This document shows positions 23,849 through 36,800 of a stretch of DNA of 64,000 nucleotides, piece by piece. Below the pieces are notes generated by a model. That model ran no database searches, was not told the DNA's origin, and worked only from the letters and a program-made list of their open reading frames with translations. Each line of letters starts with the position of its first letter. Positions within the stretch are counted from its first letter, which is position 1. Source of the stretch: Hemicordylus capensis (taxonomy: Eukaryota > Chordata > Lepidosauria > Squamata > Cordylidae); NCBI RefSeq assembly GCF_027244095.1, contig NC_069662.1, forward strand, positions 57,622,001 through 57,686,000, in the 5' to 3' direction. The translations under genes were made by a program, and so were the position numbers.

Positions 23849-23965
23849 TTGCTCTTCCTGTTAGGGAATTCTGGGGAACTGGGACTGGAGGAACCATCTG
23901 ACTTGAGGTCAAAGAAGGGTCCTGGACTCTCCAGTACCTTCTGTATTCTTTCAGCAACGTCTTTG
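23849..23965 (-). CDS. RAP1GAP: RAP1GAP C-terminal tail exon (candidate)
   Basis: The 117-bp open segment is bounded by acceptor TTTCTCCTTAG and donor GTGAGTT (minus strand). It encodes KDVAERIQKVLESPGP and then KSDGSSSPSSPEFPNRK. The second part lines up without gaps with the RAP1GAP tail KSENSSTQSSPEMPTTKNR and the RAP1GAP2 tail KSETSSNPSSPE, as I recall them. Start phase is one base and end phase two bases. The tail is serine-rich and presumably unstructured. The first half has no clear counterpart in memory, so the assignment rests on the 19-residue alignment and the splice sites. Confidence 0.55.
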
Positions 23966-24627
23966 CTAAGGAGAAATGAGAAACAGTTTACTACATAGAG
24001 CCAGGAGTCCTTCCAAAAGAGCTAGCAATTTCTATAAGGCTCATCAGCAGACGCTCCTCCAGCCCAGGCTGTGTAGGGACCATTTAGATTCTCCAGAAGC
24101 TCAAGGCCAGAGAAATGACTCCCCCTTTCACTAGTTTGACTAGTGATCTCAAGGATTCTTGACCCTTTTCTGTAGCAAACAGCACAATTTTCTATAATTA
24201 TTCCTTGCACTACAAACATCACAGCAATTTCCAGTTCTCTGCTTGTGAGACACCACAGTATTGATACGGGCTAATCTGTCAGAAGAGCCACATAGTCACA
24301 TTTCCTCTCTGCAATTATGTGTTTAGTGGTACCATAGAGAGAGGAAACCTGACTGGTAGGGAAGAGGGTTGTTGTTGTTGTTTTGTTTAAAGGTCATTTA
24401 AATCTCTCTTGGCTTTGTCCATTTGTTCTTTCCAACTAAGCTGAAGAAGGGCAAATGCACCCTAGTCGTTAGGAGTACGCCAGAAATTGTTACATGTAGC
24501 CAGAAATTTGGCTTTGTACTGCTCCCCATCCATTCTCATGGACAGTCAGACAAGACACAAGTTTGACATAATAGAAGGTGGATCCGATTTAGATATTCCA
24601 GCCCTCATGACTCTAAGGAGAAGGGAT

Positions 24628-24628
<1 letters not shown>

Positions 24629-24673
<45 letters not shown>
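24629..24673. repeat. (CA)n microsatellite
   Basis: About 22 CA units inside the putative RAP1GAP intron. Followed by a short direct repeat of TTTGCAACTAAAACTGAGC (24681 and 24701). Confidence 0.97.
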
Positions 24674-24675
<2 letters not shown>

Positions 24676-24844
24676 ACTTTCTTTGCAACTAAAACTGAGC
24701 TTTGCAACTAAAACTGAGCATTACTCTTGGAGAGCAAGGCAGGCCAGCTGCAACTTTGGTTTGTAGACTCCACTGTCACAGTGGAGGGTCAAATTAGAAG
24801 TGATGCAAGAGAAATCTCTCTTACTTTAATGCTGCCAAGGGGGG

Positions 24845-25146
24845 AAGCTGGTCTTGTGGTAGCAAGCAAAACTTGTCCCCTTAGCCAAGCAGGGTCTGCC
24901 CTGGTTGCATCTGAATGGGAGACTTGATGTGTGAGCACTGTAAGATATTCCCCTCCGGGTATGGAGCCGCTCTGGGAAGAGGAGAAGGTTCCAAGTTCCC
25001 TCCCTGGCAGCATCTCCAAGATAGGGCTGAGAGAGATTCCTGCCTGCAACCTTGGAGAAGCCACTGCCAGTCTGTGAAGACAATACTGAGTGAGCTAGAT
25101 AGACCAATGGTCTGACTCAGTATATGGCAGCTTCCTATGTTCCTAA
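24845..25146 (+). mobile_element. 5S rRNA-derived SINE (full length)
   Basis: The head retains 5S-like pol III promoter blocks: TAGCCAAGCAGGGTCTGCCC (box A region) and GAATGGGAGACTTGATG (box C region). The body has GGAGCCGCTCTGGGAAGAGG and CTGCAACCTTGGAGAAGCCA, and the end is ATGGCAGCTTCCTATGTTCC. It is an SINE3-like element of about 300 bp. Same family at 4721, 39591 and 63701. Confidence 0.9.
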
Positions 25147-25254
25147 TTTAAATTTGATCAGAGCAGTAGCATTGAGGGAGGGGGTGATTAACGCCTTCCC
25201 TATAGGCCCTTTGCTTGATCAAAAACATTCTATCCAGTTGCTTTTCTTCTGACT

Positions 25255-26400
<1,146 letters not shown>

Positions 26401-26424
26401 GGCAGGCAGGTATACATGGGGCAA

Positions 26425-27071
26425 TGTCATGGCCCAGCCCTCTGAGTCAGAAGAGTCAGAGGAGGAGCGGGAGAACCCGGTTGGGAGTACAGGCTCAGAG
26501 GCACAGCAGCAGGATTTGGCTGTGAGAACAGACTCTGGAGCTGAGCTGGGGCGGCAGCAGACAGAGCAATCTGAACAGCTGGCAGAGATGAGGGCTGAGG
26601 AGACTGATCAGGAGGAAGCTGGAATCTCACCTGTGTTAAGAAGACATCTCAAGAGAAAGGCTCAGTGGGAGACACGCAACCGCAAGATCTCACAGAAGAG
26701 GCAATAGAAATGCTGAGTCAGGAAAGCCTGATTGGCTGCTGGTTATCTCGAGCCCTATATCAAGCCGACGCGGTTCCTAAGTTAACACTGTCAGCAACAT
26801 TGCCTATCGCAGACAGTGTCCGTACTTAAGACTTATTCAACCTTTCATGTTTCAGCCTGTCCTTGTTCTGTTCATTCTTTGTTCCCGTGTTTTCAGTTAT
26901 TGCTCAGTTATCGTAGAGGGGGGTACCTAGTTTAGTTCAAGGGGCTTTATTTTGTTTATGCTACTTTTCTTTGTGAGTCATTTTTCGCTTTTGTTCGTGC
27001 TGATGTGGCAAAATTATGCCACTTTAAACTGCAGGTGGAGGATTGCATTTCTGAATGCGGCCCACCCTGCA
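26425..27071 (+). mobile_element. Putative solo LTR, family C
   Basis: Fossil LTR-like unit of about 647 bp. It starts TGTCATGG and ends CCACCCTGCA, with a possible 4-bp flank GCAA on both sides (26421-26424 and 27072-27075). It has a promoter-like arrangement (an inverted CCAAT box in GATTGGCTGC, a TATA-like CCCTATATCA near 26755) and an acidic, glutamine/serine-rich coding-like stretch in its U3-equivalent part. This design is known from squamate Gypsy-type LTRs. No internal genes. The right boundary is tentative. Confidence 0.5.
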
Positions 27072-28169
27072 GCAAACAAAACAAAACCCAACCATGCATC
27101 CACAATATTAGGATATAAGGCAGTCAAGTTCAGCACAACCCTTGCCCTGTGACTCTAGTATACTAGATAGAGGGAGGTGGTTCTGTTTTGTTAAGTGAAA
27201 AGTCATTCAAATGTTCACCTGCCACAGAAGTCATGCAGTCCAGAATCTTACCAGCTCTAGAGCCCATTCCTGCTTGTACCCCAGTTCTAAGCACATTTGT
27301 GGTTCAGTCTCCTTGCTTTGAATGGAATCTGCTTTCAAGTGAAAATGCCCTTAGGACTGAAACTTTAGCCATGGACTAGTATCATGTACAGCACAAGCAG
27401 TAAGCAGAGTCAGTTATTATACATAAGGGCCATCAATAAGCACCAGACCTGAGTGGGACAGATCTTCTACAAAGGAGAGAAGAATTTGGGATGTGTCTAT
27501 ATTGCAAAAAGCCCCAAGACGTAGAGCACTAAGCAGCGGCAGGTTACAGGATGTGCTGTGGACTGCAGCACCTATATCACAAGAGCAGATGTCACAAAGA
27601 GCTTGTGGCCAGCCTCCTTGGTTTTTGTCAGCCCTGAGTTTCACTAAACAGGGTGGCCAGCTTGGGAACTAATTTGGTGCCATTGGGAAGAGGTGCCTCT
27701 TTCCTCAGATAGACATTTCACATGTTACAGGATCAATAATCTCATGCACTGGAGAGGTTCCATTCTCACTCCAGGGGGGAATCAATTACATTTCTAAGGG
27801 TTCCCTGGGAAAATGAATCTAAAACCCATTTAAGTCGGTGGACTTGATATGGTCTGCCACTAGATTCAGTGCCCCCACATTCCCCACACTCCACAGTGGT
27901 GCATCCCAACAAATGATACCCTGAATGAGGGTATTGATTATGCTTTTTTTCTCTCCAGATCAGAGGCAGGGAAAGAGTCCATCACAGAAAGAGACCCTTT
28001 GCCCTGCTGCTTCCCATCCTCATTTTCTTAGTGAAAAGCCAGTAATGCAGATTGCCTCATTGATTCTTGCCTGATCCCTTTCCCTAGCTAGAGCTAAGCA
28101 GAAATATCAGCATCTCCTGCAGAAGTACCACAGGGTCTGATGGAGCTTGTTGAGGGGTTTAAAATGCAC
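27072..28169. other. Unassigned RAP1GAP intron DNA
   Basis: No recognisable exon or repeat. I looked here on the minus strand for the missing central RAP1GAP exons and did not find them. Confidence 0.4.
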
Positions 28170-28315
28170 TCTCTAGATTAGGGCTGCAGCCTTCCAGCTG
28201 TTGGAGTACAACTCTCATGATCATCCCTGACTACTGGCCACTGTGGCTAGGGATGATGGGAATTGTAGTCCAACAGCAGCTGGAGGGCAGGAAGTTGTCT
28301 GGCCCTGGTCTAGAT
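28170..28315. mobile_element. Palindromic hAT-like MITE, 'actacaactccca' family
   Basis: CCAGCTGTTGGAGTACAACT and GGGAATTGTAGTCCAACAGC are the arms of a long imperfect palindrome around GGCCACTGTGGCTAGG. Related palindromes are at 30735-30882, 48397-48526, 52620-52790, 58660-58790 and 62408-62465. Confidence 0.65.
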
Positions 28316-28834
28316 ATGTGCTATGGAGACGCCTGCAGTAGGAGCGCCACAGTTCTGTGCAAATCCAGACAAGCTGCTGGTATTGGCAGGAATTCAGCAT
28401 CCTGATCATCTCTGTGAACAGAAAAGCAGGTTTCAGAGCTGGCCAGATCAGTCAAGCAGGCAACGCCTACTCATGAGATACCCAAAGCCAGGCTAGCTAG
28501 AGGGAACGGGGGCAGAGGTACAAGTAGAATGCTCGTGGGCTAGGAAAGGGGGCTCCAATGCCTTGCATGGCTCAGTGCTTCTAGCAAAATCAGAACAAAA
28601 TTGTGCAGAATACGGGAATACATACTGCACTTTTGTAATGTACACATATTGCATAATATGGGTTTCCTTAGGATCGGACATTTTTTGGCTTTTCTATTGC
28701 AACGTATCTGCATTCCTTCCTACATCACTGTTTTTGGGATGATTGTAACATTGTGGGAAACATCGCCATTGGGTGACTGGGCTACAAGTCTTGCTGTACG
28801 TTTGGTCATCTTGATTACTGTGTATGTGTCTATC

Positions 28835-29225
28835 CTCATAAGAACAGAAGAACAGCCCTGCTGGATCAAGCCCAAGGCCCCTATCTAGTCCAGCATCCTA
28901 TTTCACAGAGTGGCCCACCAAATGCCTCTGAGAGGTCCACAGACAAGAGATGAAGGCATGCCCTTTCTCCTTCTGTTGCTCCCCTGCAACTGGTATTTAG
29001 GTATTTATTTTGCCTCTTAGGCTAGAGGTGGCTTATAGCCCTCAGATCAGTAGCCGTTGATAGCCCTCTCCTCCCTGGATTTATCTAAGCTAGTGGCCAT
29101 CACCACATCCCATGGCAGAGGATTCCATAGATTAATTATGTGCTGTGTAAAAAAAAGTACCTCATCTTGTTGGTCCTAAATTGATCAGCATTCAGTTTCA
29201 TGGATGACCCCTCATTCTAGTGCAG
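28835..29225 (-). mobile_element. CR1-type LINE 3' end
   Basis: On the minus strand INLWNSLPWDVVMATSLD (about 29080-29140) is the conserved CR1 C-terminal 'N-LP--V' region. It is followed by the 3' untranslated part ending at the CCAGCATCCTATTTCACAGA segment. Truncated. Confidence 0.7.
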
Positions 29226-29421
29226 TGAGAGAGGGATAATTATTATTGTGTCTAACCAAGGAGTCAGGGATCTAAACAGCAGAAGGATGTTTAATGTTCC
29301 ATCTGTAAGTCCCTCTCCAGTCCATGGAATGCAATAGCCATCAGAATTGGAAAGGCAATACCTTCTAACTGTTGGCAGGGCACAGGGAAAACAATTTGGA
29401 ACCAGTTTATAGTTTGAATCC

Positions 29422-29736
29422 AGGGCACTTTCCAGATTAGACCCTGCAAAGGGGTCACGGCGTATCTCTGAAGTGTGCTTCCACACTTCCTGCGTCGTGA
29501 CACCGCAGTCCCTATGCGGACAGCAGGGTGCCTGCCATTCACATTTCCAGTGCCTTGTTTTGAATTTAATCACTGCGATATAGTGCTATGACGTTGTATA
29601 TCCAGTTTAAGAAAGTTGCTGTTTTTTCAGGTTGTTAGTTTCTGCAAGACTGCTCTCCCTGCTGTTTACGTTCCGAATACAACTTGCTGAACAGAGGCAT
29701 TTTGCTGCTGTTGAGCAGCTAGTTTGGAAAGCGCCC
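29422..29736. mobile_element. Inverted-repeat MITE, family M1 (copy 3)
   Basis: Ends AGGGCACTTTCCAGATTAGA and TAGTTTGGAAAGCGCCC. Interior blocks shared with the copy at 13224-13522 (GTGTGCTTCC, TTCACATTTCC, TGCTGAACAGAG). Non-coding. Confidence 0.7.
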
Positions 29737-30270
29737 AGGAGAAACAGAACGATAAATTGGCTGAAGCATCTTTGGGACACACAGGCTCTCTCTGAGGTTC
29801 TGACTGAGGGTTACTGGATCTGCTGTTGCTATAAGAACATTCGTTTGCTTTCATAATACACTGCTTGCATATTTGTAAATGAAGCAATTACTACCAAGAC
29901 AAGAGAAGTCTCCTGTGTTCTTTTCCATCCAAAGGAAATTAAACCCTTTAGTGCTGCCCCTGAAACTCTGCACCTTTTGGAGGAGTGCTAAATGATTGCC
30001 AACCATCATGAAAAAGCAGGAGTTGCATGCTTCAGGGCATTACATCATTTCCTGTCCAATATTCTCATTTCTTTCAAGCTCCTGCCTTTTACACTCCAGA
30101 AATCATCAAGAATAACAGATATGTGATCCCATCCCCGAGGCAAGGCACTCGGACAGTAGTGGCATCTGACCTCATCATGACTAGCAGGTAGGCTGCTTCC
30201 TGCCAAAACAAATGAGCCGAATTCTTCTTCCCCCATGCTGCTATTTAGAAGACTTGGCTGCTATCTCCTC

Positions 30271-30532
30271 TTAAAGTAAAGTTGTGCCATCGAGTCAGTG
30301 TCGACTCCTGGCAACCACAGAGCCCTGCGGTTTTCTTTGGTAGAATACAGGAGGGGTTTACCATTGCCTTCTCCCACACAGTATGAGATGATCCCTTTCA
30401 GCATCTTCCTATATCGCTGCTGCCCAGTATAGGTGCTTCCCTAGTCTGGGAAATATACCAGCAGGGATTCAACCCAACAACCTCTTGCTCCCTAGGCATG
30501 TTAGTTCCCCACTGGACCATTAGGTTACTCCC
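30271..30532 (-). mobile_element. Sauria SINE
   Basis: tRNA-derived SINE in reverse. On the minus strand it begins with a tRNA-like head (box B GGTTGAATCCC), continues through TGGTAAACCCCTCCTGTATT and ends with the BovB-shared tail GAGTCGACACTGACTCGATG. Other copies are at 31737, 50815, 60307 and a fragment at 60729. The presence of the BovB LINE at 41150 is consistent with the tail source. Confidence 0.85.
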
Positions 30533-30734
30533 TACTTGATTCTTTTCTGGGCTCAATTAGCTCCCTCAGCTCCATCACCCTTGCATTGCAGTCTGGCTCA
30601 CAGCACTCTCAAGTCCAGGTGGAGCAGAGCTAGCAGGAGATGTAGCGAGAGAAGGAGGAGCAGACCAGAACACGCTCAGAAGAACAGCATCCCTCCTCCC
30701 ACTGATGCACCCCCCTCCCTCCCTTCAATCTAGA

Positions 30735-30882
30735 TCCGTGCTTCCCAGCCTGGGTTCTTCCCGATGTTGGTGAACTACAACTCCCATCATTCCCGGCTAC
30801 ATTTATTATGGCTGGGGATGCTGGGAGTTTAGTTCAACAACATCTGGAGGAACCCAGGTTGGGAACCACTGACCTAGTTCCT
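30735..30882. mobile_element. Palindromic hAT-like MITE
   Basis: CCCAGCCTGGGTTCTTCCCG...AACTACAACTCCCATCATTC pairs with GGGATGCTGGGAGTTTAGTT...GGAACCCAGGTTGGGAACCA. The arms are about 60 bp. Non-coding. Confidence 0.7.
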
Positions 30883-31519
30883 AATTTTGTGTGTTGGTCT
30901 TGCAAAACCATTGTGTCCCTTCCTGTGCCAGGGGCAGCTGGGCCCTCCAAAAGGTGGGGGTGCTACAAGCCACTCCCACACCTCCATCCACTTCTCTCTC
31001 CCCACTCAAAGCTCCTCCTGCCTGTTCCACCAGCAGTACTGACCACTAGATCAAGCCTCCATGGGCAGAGGCAGTATGCTGCTGAATACCAAATGCTGGG
31101 GACAAACAAGAAGGGAGGGCTGTTTCCCCACCTGCCTGTCTGTGTGCAATTGGCTGGTCACTGCCGGTAACAGATGGAGGCTCAGAGTCTTTTTAAAAAA
31201 AATCCTAAGGCCAGAGAGAATGAATATTAGGTCCCCCCCACACCCCTTTAAGGTGATGGTTCTGCGGTATTTGGTAGTCAGCAGTTGGTCTTCCGAAGAA
31301 TACTGTCTCTGCCCATGGAGGCTTGATTTAGCTGCCATTGCTGATGGGTGGAACAGGAGCTTTCTGCAGGAGACGCTGCAACTGCCATGAGGGGCTTGTA
31401 AGTATGAAAAAAGCATCTCTCTTCTTCAAGGTTGCTTTTGACTTCCTCTTACCAGGCTTCTCTTTTCGGATGAAAAAGAAGCTTGGAATATAGAGGAATA
31501 TCTACAACTACCGGGAGGG

Positions 31520-31705
31520 ACTAGAAACCTCTCTTTCTTGCTGAAGTAAAGATTATTCGCAGAGTCTGCCCAGAAGCATCTGGAGAGAAGGAACTCTGTC
31601 CCCACAGACCTTTGTCCTCATATCTTCGGCCAGTGGAAGGAAGCCCCACAGGCATTTCTCCAGTCCTGGGCAGGGGCAGCTCCATCAAAGCCTGGGAAAG
31701 CAAGA
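31520..31705. other. Exon-like stretch of doubtful meaning
   Basis: On the minus strand an acceptor-like TTGCTTTCCCAG precedes an open run (MELPLPRTGEMPVGLPSTGR ...). I do not recognise the translation, and it does not match the RAP1GAP tail as I recall it. Listed only because the surrounding 30883-32990 is otherwise unassigned except for the Sauria SINE. Confidence 0.15.
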
Positions 31706-31736
31706 TAGGAACTGCTCAGGGGATGTCAAGGAAAGT

Positions 31737-31995
31737 CAGGTGGTGCCGTCGAGTCAGTGTCGACTCCAGGAGAGCACAGAGCCCTGTGGTTGTCTTGGGT
31801 AGACTACAGGAGGGGTTTAGCATTGCCATCTCCCGCACAGTGTGAGATGATGCCTTTCAGCACCTTCCTATTTCTCTGCTGCCCAATACAGGTGTTTCCC
31901 ATACTAGTCTTGGAAACATACCAGTGGGGATTCGAAACAGCAACCTCGTGCTCCCTAGGCACGTTACTTCCCTGCTGCGCCATTAGGTGGCTGCA
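31737..31995 (-). mobile_element. Sauria SINE
   Basis: Reverse copy with tail GAGTCAGTGTCGACTCCAGG at 31750 and tRNA-like head ending TAATGGCGCAGCAGGGAAGT (minus strand) near 31990. The box B region reads GGTTGCTGTTTCGAATCCCC on the minus strand. Confidence 0.85.
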
Positions 31996-32990
31996 AGGTG
32001 ATGTGACAAGTTACAAACTTGGATGTGCCCAAAGGCTGTGGATGTGCCCAGCTCCAGGACACAACACTTTAGTTGACAACTGCGGCTGATGCAAAGGTTC
32101 TTCTTGTGGACTCCCCCAGCATTGTACAAAACAGGGTATGAAATCCTCCAGCCTTGATCCTATTCACACTTGCAACAAGTTCCATGCAAATCCTCCCGCT
32201 CACAATGAGGCACTTTGCCTGGGGTTATCATGGCATTTCTGTGTCATGATAGGCAAGGGCTGGGGTCCTGCTTCCCAGACCATGCACCCCAAAAACCTGT
32301 TCTGCCTGCTCCTGGACTGTAGTGGGAGACAGCTACCAATGAAACCAGACTAAGTTGCTTACATCATGGCATGTCAGACCTCCCTCACTCTTCATTTCTA
32401 ATATTATTCGACAGAATAGGCATCCCCTCCATTCATTGTAAATTTTTTATAGTAAGACAGGGAGAGTGCAAGTTGTACAAGTTAGGAGGACTGTAAAGTG
32501 TGCAGGCATTGGGGAGCACAACAAAGAGTGAGCTGGAAGGGAAAGGAAGAGACCTCTTGGAGAACTTGCACTGCGACCCCAGAACTTGGTGCAATAGCTT
32601 CCCCAGTCTTAACAACTTGCCCGCAAAAAGCAGCTAGACATGTGGAAGTATTTTCTATGGGTAGCCTTCCAAGAGCAGATGTTTGGAAATCAGGTACTGC
32701 AAAAGTGTAGCAGAGTGGTGGCTGGAAAGCCTGAACTCTGAGCCAGGGAAATCCTTTGCCTTGGGTAAGCCCCGTCTCTTGGCCTTGGCCTCAACCCTCC
32801 TCCCCCTTACACCGACAACTTGGAGGAAGTGTTACAAACCTACCTTGCAGAGGAAATAACCAAGAGGACTTCTGTGAAGTGCTTTCAGTACTCCCAGGTC
32901 TGCCGTTGTTACTGTATATATTCTCCAGAACAACAAGAAATGGAGAAACACACCATTACACTAAAAGGAACAAAGTGTCTGTTCTCTCAC

Positions 32991-33125
32991 CTTGAAATTC
33001 TCAAAGAAGCCACCACCCCCATTCTCTATCTTGTCATCATCTCCAGAGGCCAAGCCCATCATGCTGCGGCTCCGGATCTGCAGCTCCTCATAAAGACTCT
33101 CGAGAAGAGCACTGCGGGTCCGCTC
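32991..33125 (-). CDS. RAP1GAP: RAP1GAP exon after the catalytic domain
   Basis: 135 bp (45 codons, phase 0 at both ends) between acceptor TCTTTCTGGAGCAG and donor GTGAGAGA. It encodes [16 protein letters not shown]...RSMMGL...[17 protein letters not shown]. This matches human RAP1GAP ERTRAALLETLYEELH...SMMGL...DEDKMENGSGGGGFFESFK from memory and is clearly more similar than RAP1GAP2. It is the most gene-specific evidence in the window. The preceding conserved exon ending '...AEKFAKLE' was not found upstream. Confidence 0.92.
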
Positions 33126-33217
33126 CTGCTCCAGAAAGAGAAGGCCCCCATGTCAGAGAACAAAGAGGACACAAGCACAGACAGACTGACGAGTCAGAAG
33201 GACAGAAAACAAGGCAA

Positions 33218-33219
<2 letters not shown>

Positions 33220-33277
<58 letters not shown>
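33220..33277. repeat. (GT)n(TA)n microsatellite
   Basis: About 7 GT units then 22 TA units, 95 bp upstream (in gene orientation) of the RAP1GAP exon at 32991-33125. Confidence 0.97.
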
Positions 33278-33280
<3 letters not shown>

Positions 33281-33745
33281 GGCTAGTTTACACAGTCAGT
33301 CAATTCACAGAGGAACCTTTTCCCTGGGCTGCAGGTTAGAGGCTACATGCATGTCTGAATGCTCCCCCCACACAAAAACAGCCTCTGCACACAGAAAACG
33401 AGGTCCTGCCATGCTAGCAAACTCTGACTCTAAGACTGAGAAGCAAGGTGAAAGCGGAGACAAGGGGCTTTTCCAGAGAGCAGTAAAATGAAGGCTTTTC
33501 AAAGCTTCCACACAACTTCCTAATGCCATCTCGCCCACTGTCCAGATGCAAGCATCGGCTTGTGTGGGCTCCATTGACTCTCTGGCTACATGCTGAGCAC
33601 AGACCTTGCCCCATTTTCACAGCACCACCTCCCAGCCAGCACTTGGCATAGCGTATGTCCCTTCAGCAGAAATGAAAAAGGGACAGATTCTTCTCAGAAC
33701 CCAAGAGCTGGGTGGCAGGGAGCACTATGAAAAATCACGCAAAGT

Positions 33746-34168
33746 CAGGGGCGTAACTATAATAGGGCAAGGAGAGACAGTTGTCTGGGGGCCCACTGCC
33801 TTGGGGGCCCCCCAGAGGCAAGTCACATGACTGACTCCCCCAGCCCCACACCCACCTGGGCTTCATTCAGTTGTATTCATCCTCCAAAATTGATGTGAAT
33901 GTTAAGACCTGGAGCTAGCAGAACAGCATGTCTTTCTCTAGGACCATTTAAATGACTTGCATCATCCACAATTTACAAAGCCCTTTAAAAATAGGGTGTG
34001 TGTGTGGGTGTGTGTGTGTGTGTGTGTGTATGTGTAGACTTTTACTATGCTTTTTGTTATCACTATTCAGCCTCATTTAAGATTTCTTTACTTCATGAGC
34101 TGAGCTTCGCGGGGGGGTGCATTTTAAAATCTTGTCTCTGGGCCCACTCCAACCTTGCTACGCCCGTG
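33746..34168. mobile_element. hAT MITE with perfect 8-bp duplication
   Basis: 423 bp. It starts CAGGGGCGTAACTATAATAG and ends AACCTTGCTACGCCCGTG (terminal inverted repeat). Flanked by CGCAAAGT at 33738-33745 and 34169-34176. It contains a (GT)n run (33994-34029). Same family as the short element at 1675 and the fragment at 61690. Confidence 0.92.
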
Positions 34169-34744
34169 CGCAAAGTCCATGCTCAACATGTGGCCAGAGA
34201 CTCAAACCATGATAGGAAGGAGCATGGGTGCCCACGCAAGGATCTGGACAGTGGGTAAAATGGTGGCTTAGGAAGTTATGCAGAAGCTTAAAAAAATAAA
34301 ATAAATCACACCTCTGCCATCTAGAAAAGTCCAAGGATGTCCACCTTCAACTGCAAACTCCTACCAAGTTCTATTATAAATACTTCTCTTCTTTGGTCTT
34401 TGACCAGTTAGAAACTGTGTGGAGGAGACCCAGAAGTGTGAGGAGATGCAGCTCCTGATGGCATCGGCTCTTAGCCCAGTAACCCTATTGACCCTTAGGG
34501 GCACGAGGGGTAGAGATCATGAGCAAGGGAGCCCCATATCTGACTACACTTTTTCTACTCTACTTTCCCTTTCTTAGGCTGATAGTCTCAGGTTTCATTC
34601 TCTCACCTGAGAGACAGACTTCCTCTTCCTCCTTTTCCTTCCTAATGTAGCAAGAAGCTAGGAAAGGCCTTGGCATGCAGGCCTTTCCTAGCTCTCTGAG
34701 GCATTTCCTAAATAAACTACTTCACTTAGCCCGCTTAAGTTCCC

Positions 34745-35065
34745 CCCACGTTAGCACTCTGCTAACCCTGTTTTACTGGGCGCAGCAACACATGAGTAGA
34801 CCCCTGACCGGGAGGCTACATACAAACAGCCTCCCGGCCTCGGGGGTCTCCCCAGAATGCCCCGTGCACTTGTACGGGGCATCCTGGGACTTCCAGGAGC
34901 CGGGCAGCCTCCGATCCCCACCGCCCCTCCTGGCTTCGTGACAGAGCCCAGAGTTGTGTGGGCAGCCAATCTGGCCGCCCAGGGTCGGCTCCTGGCTCCT
35001 TGCTCAGCCCACTCTCCCCCACAGAGCCCGGTAAGGCTCTCCACACTGCTTGTGTGGAAAGGCTC
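34745..35065. repeat. GC-rich interspersed repeat
   Basis: It contains a strong palindrome CGGGAGGCTACATACAAACAGCCTCCCGG around 34810-34838, given here only as its arms CGGGAGGCT and AGCCTCCCG. A block is reverse-complementary to 9800-9885. No coding content accepted. The unassigned 34177-34744 before it shows nothing recognisable. Confidence 0.6.
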
Positions 35066-35364
35066 TTTGTGTAGGGCAGGGTCTGGAGCCTCAGAGCAGC
35101 AGGAAATGGATCCATTTTGCATGCAGAGTGACTTTGATGACTCTCTCCATTCCCCTCCAAAATGGCAACTCTCATGCCAAAAAACACCCTGTGCTATTCA
35201 GCACTGTGCTATTCAAGAACAACACTGTTGGCTATTTAATTCCAACTTGAAAGTTTTCCTTTGCACATAATCCTTGCCTTTACCAATTCTTTCTCCCACC
35301 TCACTGTAATATCTTTGCATTGATTCCCAGCTAACCGGCAAATTTACTACCACCACAACAAATA

Positions 35365-35425
35365 CTTATATACCACTTTTCAACAAAAGTTTCCAAAGCG
35401 GTTTACACAGAGAAATAATAAAAAT
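35365..35425 (-). repeat. L2-type LINE 3' terminus
   Basis: ATATACCACTTTTCAACAAA and TTTCCAAAGCGGTTTACACA match the tail at 3742-3815 in the same orientation. Confidence 0.6.
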
Positions 35426-35519
35426 ATATAATGGCTTATTTGTGGTTTACTAGGCAGTGCTCTAAAAATGCCTTGATAACTCTAAAGAGATCAGATCAGC
35501 TGCATTTCTCTTCACCAGG

Positions 35520-35945
35520 GAACTCCTTCAGGTCATTCTCACAACCTGTGAGCAGGGCAGGGAGGGTGCGGTCGGGGGGAGGCAGGATCGATCTGACCTT
35601 TTCCCCAGATGATCTTTACTGTTTCCGGGACTGCACAACTCACAGGCCCACACATGCCGTGCTGCTCATGGCAGCACAGGCATCTGGAGGAACAGCCTGG
35701 GGAACACAGCCTGGCCTCCAGAAACCCCTCAATGCATTGCGCAAGGAGCCAGGCGCATTGGGGGCATTTCCACCCCAGGCAGCCCCAGCAGACACATGAC
35801 CAGGGTACCAGTCTACCCCGAGAATAGCCCCAGGACAGAAATTCGGCTACCCGGCAGGGCAGCGCCAAGATCGGCTCTGACCGCCGGTGCTCCACACAAG
35901 CAGCTCTATCCAGGCTGCTCGTGTGAACAGCCTCCTTAGCTTTTC
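35520..35945. repeat. GC-rich interspersed repeat
   Basis: Starts TCATTCTCACAACCTGTGAG and ends GCTGCTCGTGTGAACAGCCT, with a GCTGCTCATGGCAGCACAGG palindrome inside. It resembles the GC-rich blocks at 9785 and 34745 in composition and end motifs. It gives long spurious frames on both strands. Non-coding. Confidence 0.5.
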
Positions 35946-36800
35946 TGAAGAGATCGCAGACCAGAGTGGCAAAACACCTCGGCAACCTTTCCTCCCACTC
36001 TTGTTCCTTCCAGGATTTGTGCTGGGTGCTTCTGCAGCACTAAGAAACTAACCGGCCTGCCATTATCCAGGTTCTTGTCCCCAAACAAGAATGGGTCACA
36101 TTATCACCAATCAGAGTCAGCGTTACCAGTGTGATCACAGAATTCAATTCGGTACTTATTTAAGGATAGCAGAGGACAACAAGCAGCACACTGTGCATTG
36201 GTGGAGAATGGCACACACATGATACACTGGCCATTCTCAACAAAATACACAGAACCAGTGAGCACGAAAGGCTTCACTTCCACATCTTTTAAGAAAGGAC
36301 AAAGCAATCTGATCCCTGCCTCTTGAGGGACAAAGTGCAACTTAGATTAAGACCCTATTATACAGGCACGTGACTGCCGCTCCCTGCTGCTAATACAGCA
36401 GAAGAGCCCCACCGTGGCCAGTAGGTGCCCTGGTGAGCTGCAGCAATGTCTGGGAAGTGGAATCCTTCCCGTGCTTTCCCATGGACTCCTCACTTTCCAG
36501 TGCTCCCTGCGTGCCTTCCCAGATGCCACTGGAGTTTGCCAGAGCATCCAGCGGCATCTTTAAGGGTCTCCACCACTGCGGGGAACAGCTCAACATTGTC
36601 AGCAGGTGGGCAATGGGGATAGTCACTTCGGAAGGGTGATTTGACTTTGGCCCGGAGGATTATCTGACTTTGGCTACTTGGAGCCAAATATTTACACAGG
36701 CCTAATGGCCAGGAGCAAGGAGCTTAGGCAACGGAAAAAGTTCAGAGATGCAGCAGGTGCTACTTTTGAAGTGTTTATGGCTCCCAGGTGTGCATTTTAC

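Noticed and set aside
24245-24480. Possible additional RAP1GAP exon upstream of 23965
   Set aside because: Short open stretches lack convincing splice sites and do not match the protein.
34857-35985. Long proline/glycine-rich frames on both strands
   Set aside because: They lie in GC-rich interspersed repeats also found near 9.8 kb and have no protein-family likeness.
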